Source: Rhodospirillales bacterium
GTDB lineage: Bacteria > Pseudomonadota > Alphaproteobacteria > Acetobacterales > Acetobacteraceae
NCBI GenBank assembly: GCA_028869995.1
Contig: JAGWQN010000091.1
Coordinates: 1 to 64,000, forward strand
Direction of reading: 5' to 3'
DNA length: 64,000 nt
Under the pieces are notes generated by a model, which was given only the letters and a program-made list of their open reading frames with translations, had not been told where the DNA came from and searched no databases. Shown here in pieces: positions 59,003 to 64,000 of this stretch. Each line of letters begins with the position of its first letter. The stretch's first letter is position 1. A program made the translations under genes and the position numbers.

Positions 59003-60655
59003 ATGGAGTCGCCGCTTGCTGCCGCCTGGACCCGGATCGCCGCGCTGGCCGCGCGCCCCGACGCCCGTGACATTGCCGCCCGCTTTGCCGCCGACCCCGA
59101 GCGCGCGGCGCGGCTGACCTGGGCCCTCGACGACCTCTCGCTCGACCTGTCGCGCAGCTCCATCGCCGCACCCGAGCTCGCGGCGCTGCTCGCGCTGGCC
59201 GAGGCGGCCGATCTCGGCGGCTTCCGCCGGCGTCTCTTCGCCGGCGAGGCGGTGAACGCGACCGAAGGCCGCTCGGTGTTGCACATGGCCCTGCGCGTGC
59301 CGGAGCCGCCCCATCTGCATGCCCATGCCCGCGCCTCGGCATGGGATCAGGCCTGCGCCGACGCCGTGGCGGAGCGCGCGAGGATGCGCCGCTTCGTCGC
59401 CGAGGTGCACGCGGGGCAGCTGCGGGGTGCGACCGGGCAACCCTTCGACACCGTGCTGAATATCGGCATCGGCGGCTCCGACCTCGGCCCGCGCTTTCTC
59501 TGCGACGCGCTGACGCAGGTGCATGGTCCGCGGCTTGCCCCGCACTTCCTCGCCAACGTCGACGGTCACGCCTTCGCCGGGCTCGCGCGCACCCTCGACC
59601 CCGCGCGCACGCTGATCCTCGTCGCCTCGAAGACCTTCACCACCGAGGAGACGATGACCAACGCCGCCGCAGCGCGCGCCTGGCTTGCCGCGGCGCTCGG
59701 TGAGGCGGCGGTCGGGGCGCATTTCGCAGCCCTCTCCACCAACGCGGCAGCGGTCGGGGATTTTGGCATCGCGCCGGAGCGCATGTTCGGCTTTCGCGAC
59801 TGGGTTGGCGGGCGCTACTCCGTGTGGTCGCCGATCGGCATGGCCGTGGCGCTGGCGGCGGGCTGGGAACGATTTGCCGCCTTCCTCGCCGGCGGCCATG
59901 CCATGGACCAGCATTTCCGCACCGCGCCCTTCGCCGAAAACCTGCCGGTGCTGCTGGCGCTGGCCGGCATCTGGCATCGCAACGCGCTCGGAGCGGCGAG
60001 CCTGTGCATCCTGGGCTACGACGAGCGGCTGCGGCTGCTGCCGGCCTATCTCCAGCAGCTCGAGATGGAGAGCAACGGCAAGTCGGTGGCGCTGGACGGA
60101 ACGGCGGCGACACACCCGACCTGCCCCATCGTGTTCGGTGCCGCGGGAACCGATGCGCAGCACAGCTTCATGCAGCTCGTTCATCAGGGCAGCGAGCTGG
60201 TCCCGGTGGATTTTCTGCTCGCGGCCGAACCCGACCACGACCGCCACGACGCGCACGACATCCTCGCCGCCAACGCCCTGGCGCAGGCGGAGGCCCTGGC
60301 CTTCGGGCGCGACCGGGCCACGGTGGAGGCGCAGATGCTTGCCGCCGGCGCCGATGCCGCGACCGTGGCGGCCGTCGCGCCGCACCGGGTCTTCGCCGGC
60401 AACCGGCCGAGCACGATGGTCCTGTTCCGCCGGCTCGATGCCTTCACCCTGGGCCGCCTGATCGCCCTCTACGAACACAAGGTCGCGGTGCAGGGATGCA
60501 TCTGGGGGATCAACAGCTTCGACCAATGGGGCGTCGAGCTGGGCAAGGTGCTCGCCCGCGACATCCGTCCGTTGCTGGCAGGCCGGGAGACAGCGGCCCG
60601 CGCGCCGACGGCGGCGTCCGTCGCGCGACTGCGGGCATTGCGGATGACGACGTGA
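59003..60655 (+). CDS. pgi: Glucose-6-phosphate isomerase
   Basis: A 550-residue phosphoglucose isomerase. Landmarks: NIGIGGSDLGPRF, VASKTFTTEETMTNA, DWVGGRYSVWSPIG (PGI signature 1 with the catalytic Arg), MESNGKSV, HQGSELVPVDF and GINSFDQWGVELGK (signature 2 with the catalytic Lys). Interconverts glucose-6-phosphate and fructose-6-phosphate. ATG at 59003 is preceded by an A-rich stretch (ATAAAAAA) with no proper Shine-Dalgarno. Its stop overlaps the mutL start (GTGA). Confidence 0.97.
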   Translation: MESPLAAAWTRIAALAARPDARDIAARFAADPERAARLTWALDDLSLDLSRSSIAAPELAALLALAEAADLGGFRRRLFAGEAVNATEGRSVLHMALRVPEPPHLHAHARASAWDQACADAVAERARMRRFVAEVHAGQLRGATGQPFDTVLNIGIGGSDLGPRFLCDALTQVHGPRLAPHFLANVDGHAFAGLARTLDPARTLILVASKTFTTEETMTNAAAARAWLAAALGEAAVGAHFAALSTNAAAVGDFGIAPERMFGFRDWVGGRYSVWSPIGMAVALAAGWERFAAFLAGGHAMDQHFRTAPFAENLPVLLALAGIWHRNALGAASLCILGYDERLRLLPAYLQQLEMESNGKSVALDGTAATHPTCPIVFGAAGTDAQHSFMQLVHQGSELVPVDFLLAAEPDHDRHDAHDILAANALAQAEALAFGRDRATVEAQMLAAGADAATVAAVAPHRVFAGNRPSTMVLFRRLDAFTLGRLIALYEHKVAVQGCIWGINSFDQWGVELGKVLARDIRPLLAGRETAARAPTAASVARLRALRMTT

Positions 60656-62403
60656 GCGCGACGCTCGAGCGCCCGCGCATCCGCTTGCTGCCGGATGCGA
60701 CGATCGACCGCATCGCCGCCGGCGAGGTGATCGAGCGGCCCGCGGCCGCGCTGCGCGAGCTGGTCGAGAATGCCCTCGATGCCGGCGCCAGGCGCATCGT
60801 CGCGTCCATCACCGGCGGCGGGATTACCGCGATCGAGGTGACCGACGATGGCGGGGGCATGAGTGGCCCGGAACTGGCGCTCGCGGTGCGCCGGCATGCG
60901 ACATCGAAGCTGGCCGACGATGATCTGGTGCGCATCGCCACGCTGGGTTTTCGCGGCGAGGCGCTGGCCTCGATCGGCGCCGCCGCGCGACTTGCCATCA
61001 CCTCGCGCCGGCCGGGCGGCGAGGCGGCGAGCATCACGGTGACGGGTGGTGTGGTCTCCGACGTGCGGCCCGCCGCGGGTGCGCCAGGCACGCGCGTGCT
61101 GGTCGAGGACCTGTTTTTCGCGACGCCGGCCCGGCGCAAATTCCTCAAATCGACCCGCAGCGAAGCCGATGCCGCGCAGCTCGCGGTGCGCCGGCTCGCG
61201 CTGGCGGCTCCCGGCGTTGCGTTTCGTTTCAGCAACGATGGCGAGACGCTCTTCGACCGCCCGGGCGAGCCGCTGGCGCAGCGCGTCGCGGCGTTGCTGG
61301 CGCCGCAAGCGGCCATCGCCTTCGATGAGGAGCGCGATGGGGTGCGCGTGCACGGCTTTGCCGCCCCGCCGGCCGCGGCGCGCGCGACCGCGGCGGGCCA
61401 GTTGCTCTGTGTCAACGGCCGTCCGGTCGCGGACCCGGTCTTGCGCACCGCGGTGCGTGTCGCCTATCGCGATGTCATCGCCGCCGGACGCCACGCGGTC
61501 GTCGCCCTGCTGATTGAGATCGATCCCGAATCGATCGACGTCAACGTCCATCCCGCCAAGGCCGAGGTGCGCTTCCGCGACGCGGAAGCGGTGCGCGGCC
61601 TGGTGATCGGCGCGTTGCGTCGCGCGCTCGCAGGGGGTGCCCGGCCTTTGGGCCCGCCGGTCCCGATGGGATCGCGCTCCTTCCTTCCCCGCCCCGCCAC
61701 CTTGGTGCCGCCGCGTGAGCCGGCCGTGGAGGTGGTGCGGCCCGGATTTGCCGAAGCGCGGCTGTCCTTCGCAGCGGCGCCGGCGGCACGCAGCATCGAG
61801 GCGGTGCCGCCAGCGGCGGAACATCCGCTCGGTGCGGCCGTCGCGCAGGTGCTCGACACCTATATCGTCGCGGTGGCCGCCGATGGGGGTCTCGTGCTGG
61901 TCGACCAGCATGCGGCTCACGAACGCCTGACGCATGAGTCGATGGCGGAACAGTTTCGCGCCGGCGGGGTGATCTCCCAGCCGCTGCTGTTGCCCGCGGT
62001 GGTCGACCTGCCTGAGGGTCAGGCGGCGTCTCTGCTCGAGCGCGCCGAGGCCTTCGCGCGGCTGGGTCTGGAGATCGAGCCTTTCGGCCGTGGCGCGGTG
62101 CTGGTCCGTGCGCTGCCCGCGCTGCTCGGAGCGACCGACCCGGCCCCGCTGCTGCGCGACCTGGCCGACGAGATCGCCGCCTGGGGCGAGGGGCTGGCGC
62201 TCGACGCGCGTCTCGATGCGGCAATTGCGCGCATGGCCTGCCACGGGTCCATCCGGGCCGGGCGCAGGCTCGCCGGCGCGGAGATGGATGCCCTGCTGCG
62301 CCGCATGGAGGCGACACCCCGGGCCGCCACCTGCAGCCACGGTCGGCCCACCTTCCTCAAATTCAGCCGCTCCGATCTCGAAAAGATGTTTGGCCGCCAA
62401 TGA
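60652..62403 (+). CDS. mutL: DNA mismatch repair protein MutL
   Basis: A 583-residue MutL. N-terminal GHL ATPase: ELVENALDAGA, VTDDGGGM and TLGFRGEALASIG. After a Pro-rich linker, the C-terminal domain carries the endonuclease motif DQHA-xx-E-xxxx-E (DQHAAHERLTHE), plus ACHGSIRAG and CSHGRP, the zinc-site motifs. So this is the nicking type of MutL used where MutH is absent. GTG start overlaps the pgi stop; its own stop overlaps the next start (ATGA). mutS is not in the window. Confidence 0.96.
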   Translation: MSATLERPRIRLLPDATIDRIAAGEVIERPAAALRELVENALDAGARRIVASITGGGITAIEVTDDGGGMSGPELALAVRRHATSKLADDDLVRIATLGFRGEALASIGAAARLAITSRRPGGEAASITVTGGVVSDVRPAAGAPGTRVLVEDLFFATPARRKFLKSTRSEADAAQLAVRRLALAAPGVAFRFSNDGETLFDRPGEPLAQRVAALLAPQAAIAFDEERDGVRVHGFAAPPAAARATAAGQLLCVNGRPVADPVLRTAVRVAYRDVIAAGRHAVVALLIEIDPESIDVNVHPAKAEVRFRDAEAVRGLVIGALRRALAGGARPLGPPVPMGSRSFLPRPATLVPPREPAVEVVRPGFAEARLSFAAAPAARSIEAVPPAAEHPLGAAVAQVLDTYIVAVAADGGLVLVDQHAAHERLTHESMAEQFRAGGVISQPLLLPAVVDLPEGQAASLLERAEAFARLGLEIEPFGRGAVLVRALPALLGATDPAPLLRDLADEIAAWGEGLALDARLDAAIARMACHGSIRAGRRLAGAEMDALLRRMEATPRAATCSHGRPTFLKFSRSDLEKMFGRQ

Positions 62404-63119
62404 CCCTCCCGCGTCTCGGCATGCTCACGCCCAGTTCCAACACGGCGCTCGAGCCGATCACCGCGGCGATGCTCGCCGGCGTGGCGACGCTGCACGTGGC
62501 CCGCTTCCGCGTCACCGAGATCACGCTGTCGCAGCAGGGTCTCGCGCAGTTCGACGACGCACCGATGCTGCATGCCGCCTCTCTCCTCGCCGACGCGCGG
62601 GTCGCGGCGATCGGCTGGAATGGCACATCGGGAGGCTGGCTTGGCTTCGACGTGGATCGCCGGCTCTGTGCCGGCATCACGGCTTCGACCGGCATCCCTG
62701 CCACCACCTCGATGCTGGCCCTCAACGATATCCTGGCGGCCCGTGGGGTGCGTCGGCTGGGCTTGGTCACACCGTACACGAGGGATGTGCAGGCACGCAT
62801 TCAAGCCAACTACGCTGCCCTCGGCGTCGAAACGGTCGCTGAGTGCCATCTCGGCATCTCGGAGAATTTTGCGTTCGCCGACGTTCCTGCGCAGCAGATC
62901 GCAGCGATGACACGCGAGGTCGCGAAGGCACGACCCGATGCGATCGCCATCATCTGCACCAACCTGCATGCAGCACCTCTGGCCGAGATGCTCGAAGCCG
63001 AAACCGGGATCCTGGTGCTCGATACGATCGCGACGGTCGTGTGGCGCGCCCTGCAGCTCGCGGGTGCCGACCCGCGCAGCGTCAACGGTTGGGGGCGGCT
63101 GTTTCGCGAAGGAACGTGA
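62400..63119 (+). CDS. Arylmalonate decarboxylase/maleate isomerase-like (Asp/Glu racemase superfamily) protein
   Basis: A 239-residue protein of the Asp/Glu/hydantoin racemase fold in the AMDase/maleate cis-trans isomerase branch: LTPSSNTALEP near the N terminus, IGWNGTSGGWLGF in the first half and AIIICTNLHA-like (IICTNLHA) in the second. Two-Cys racemases and maleate isomerases use a Cys in each half; here the first position is in NGTSGG with no Cys, while Cys in ICTN is kept, as in the decarboxylase AMDase. Substrate uncertain. It is coupled to mutL by ATGA overlap and overlaps the convergent rsmD by 38 bp. Confidence 0.82.
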   Translation: MTLPRLGMLTPSSNTALEPITAAMLAGVATLHVARFRVTEITLSQQGLAQFDDAPMLHAASLLADARVAAIGWNGTSGGWLGFDVDRRLCAGITASTGIPATTSMLALNDILAARGVRRLGLVTPYTRDVQARIQANYAALGVETVAECHLGISENFAFADVPAQQIAAMTREVAKARPDAIAIICTNLHAAPLAEMLEAETGILVLDTIATVVWRALQLAGADPRSVNGWGRLFREGT

Positions 63120-63636
63120 CGCGCGCGGCGCCGTGGACGGCGGCTGCGATCGGCGGGCCAAGACCGGGTTCCTCGTCGCGCCCCGTTTCGCAGACCAGCA
63201 GCGCGTTCGCGCCGATCCAGCCCGCGGCGCGCAGCGCGGCCAGGGCCGGCCCGATCATGCCCTTGCCATAGGGCGGATCGAGAAAAACCAATGTGCAGGC
63301 AGCGCCTCGCGGCGGGTGCGTTGCGTCGGCCGCGATTATCGTTGCATAATCGGTACGAAGCGCGCGGATGTTGGCGGCGAGCGCCTGGCGGGCCGCGCTA
63401 TCGGTCTCCATGAACCAGGCGTGCGCCGCGCCGCGCGAGAGCGCCTCCAATCCCATGGCGCCGCTCCCCGCAAAGGCGTCGAGCACGGTGGCGTCGCGCA
63501 GCGCCCCTTCGGCCCAGGGCGCATGGGCCAGACGGTCGAAGATGGCCTGGCGCATGCGCTCGGAGGTCGGGCGCGTGGCCGTGCCGGGCGGTGCGACGAG
63601 GGTGTGTCCGCGCCAGCGCCCGGCGACGATGCGCAT
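63082..63636 (-). CDS. rsmD: 16S rRNA (guanine966-N2)-methyltransferase
   Basis: A 184-residue RsmD. Opens MRIVAGRWRGHTLVAPPG, has TRPTSERMRQAIFDRL, SAM motif I VLDAFAGSGAMGLEALSRGA and the N6/N2-methyltransferase motif FLDPPYGKG (DPPY). Methylates G966 of 16S rRNA in the assembled 30S head. Its ATG shares its A with the upstream rluB-type stop (TGATG), so the two rRNA modification genes are coupled. Confidence 0.95.
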   Translation of the reverse strand: MRIVAGRWRGHTLVAPPGTATRPTSERMRQAIFDRLAHAPWAEGALRDATVLDAFAGSGAMGLEALSRGAAHAWFMETDSAARQALAANIRALRTDYATIIAADATHPPRGAACTLVFLDPPYGKGMIGPALAALRAAGWIGANALLVCETGRDEEPGLGPPIAAAVHGAARVTFLRETAAPNR

Positions 63637-64000
63637 CAGCCGAGCTGTTCCCGCACAACCTTCGGCGTCACCTCGGCGACCGCACCGCGCGGCAGCGTGC
63701 CGAGCTGGAACGGTCCGTAGGCGAGCCGGATCAGGCGGCTCACCCGGAAGCCGAGATGCGCGAGCACGCGGCGGATCTCGCGGTTGCGGCCCTCGCGCAG
63801 CGTGATGCTGAGCCAGGAATTGTCGCCCTTCGTCGCGTCCACGACCGCCTCGATCGAGCCATATGCGATGCCGTCGACCGTGACGCCGCGCGCCAGCCTG
63901 GCCAGCGCCGCGGGCTCGGGCCGGCCGTGGACGCGCACGCGATAGCGCCGCAGCCAGCCATTGGACGGCAGCTCGAGCCTGCGCGCGAGCTCGCCGTCGT
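63636..64000 (-). CDS. rluB: RluB-type pseudouridine synthase, C-terminal part
   Basis: The gene runs off the right edge; about 120 C-terminal codons are present. The frame reads LPSNGWLRRYRVRVHGRP at the window edge side, then KGDNSWLSITLREGRNREIR and RLIRLAYGPFQLGTLPRGAV, matching the C terminus of the RsuA/RluB/RluE family (the GRNREIRR and RLAYGPF blocks). It makes pseudouridine in 23S or 16S rRNA; RluB is the likeliest member because rluB-rsmD is a common pair, but the catalytic Asp and S4 domain are outside the window. Confidence 0.87.
   Translation of the reverse strand, partial: DGELARRLELPSNGWLRRYRVRVHGRPEPAALARLARGVTVDGIAYGSIEAVVDATKGDNSWLSITLREGRNREIRRVLAHLGFRVSRLIRLAYGPFQLGTLPRGAVAEVTPKVVREQLG

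Noticed and set aside
62400..63119. EutA-like ectoine utilisation assignment for the racemase-fold protein
   Set aside because: No eutB, doeA or doeB genes are close; the PLP and M20 genes are about 10 kb away and of different subfamilies.
1..64000. CRISPR arrays, insertion sequences, prophage, tRNA or rRNA genes
   Set aside because: No regularly spaced direct repeats, transposase or integrase signatures, tRNA-like cloverleaf sequences or rRNA-like segments were seen in the gaps.

Overview
The window is a very GC-rich, gene-dense piece of bacterial chromosome. The gene set points to an alphaproteobacterium, and within it most likely the Acetobacteraceae (Rhodospirillales). It has a GcrA cell-cycle regulator, a lipid A/Kdo operon (DUF374 acyltransferase, waaA, lpxK, lpxL-like), a DUF3035 (BamF-type) lipoprotein next to lspA, and a MutL carrying the endonuclease motif. 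The family assignment is an inference from gene content and protein flavour, not from a database search. I see no rRNA, tRNA, insertion sequence, prophage or CRISPR array. Both ends cut a gene: typA (BipA) on the left and an RluB-type pseudouridine synthase on the right.

Layout. 0-5.1 kb: typA start, a carboxymuconolactone-decarboxylase-type protein, adenosine kinase, an EI24/CysZ-like membrane protein, a bactofilin, a lipoprotein and hslO. 5.3-8.6 kb: an MFS transporter on the + strand lies between hslO and the argD-argF pair. 8.8-11.5 kb: recX-azlC-azlD-YbfB-type MFS, all overlapping by 4 nt. 11.8-17.2 kb: mostly single genes, namely a CHAP-domain lipoprotein, two tandem tatA paralogues, a formamidase/acetamidase, gcrA, a cold-shock protein, a PmtA-like methyltransferase and a SIMPL protein. 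17.2-26.3 kb (minus strand): a tightly packed nine-gene acyl-CoA operon. 26.5-31.5 kb: thrC, an M16 protease, PmbA/TldE and a Tim44-like membrane protein. 31.5-37.1 kb: lipid kinase, LpxH-like phosphoesterase, GT4 glycosyltransferase, an MFS-GNAT pair and a divergent LysR regulator. 37.1-41.5 kb: lipid A/Kdo operon ending in a gph-type phosphatase. 41.5-48.3 kb: xseA, purD, uvrB, a NUDIX hydrolase and an MFS transporter. 48.3-54 kb: a small amino-acid/keto-acid catabolic group (D-threonine aldolase-like, threonine-synthase-like, M20, 2-oxopentenoate-hydratase-like), then a double-GNAT protein and a PhaJ-type hydratase. 54-64 kb: ribF, ileS, lspA, DUF3035 lipoprotein, pgi, mutL, an arylmalonate-decarboxylase/maleate-isomerase-like enzyme, rsmD and rluB.

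How the genes work together. Translational coupling is pervasive: ATGA, GTGA or TGATG junctions join about eighteen gene pairs. The acyl-CoA operon has all the parts to activate a carboxylic acid (ADP-forming ligase or CoA transferase), oxidise it with a probable two-subunit dehydrogenase, hydrate or isomerise it, and export something through a DMT carrier; its substrate is unknown. I find no single spectacular new system. The best leads are two mutually exclusive stems in the cold-shock gene leader, three clustered GANTC sites in the lipid-kinase/LpxH-like divergent promoter (in a window that also encodes GcrA), tandem tatA genes without tatB/tatC, and the unassigned catabolic operon.
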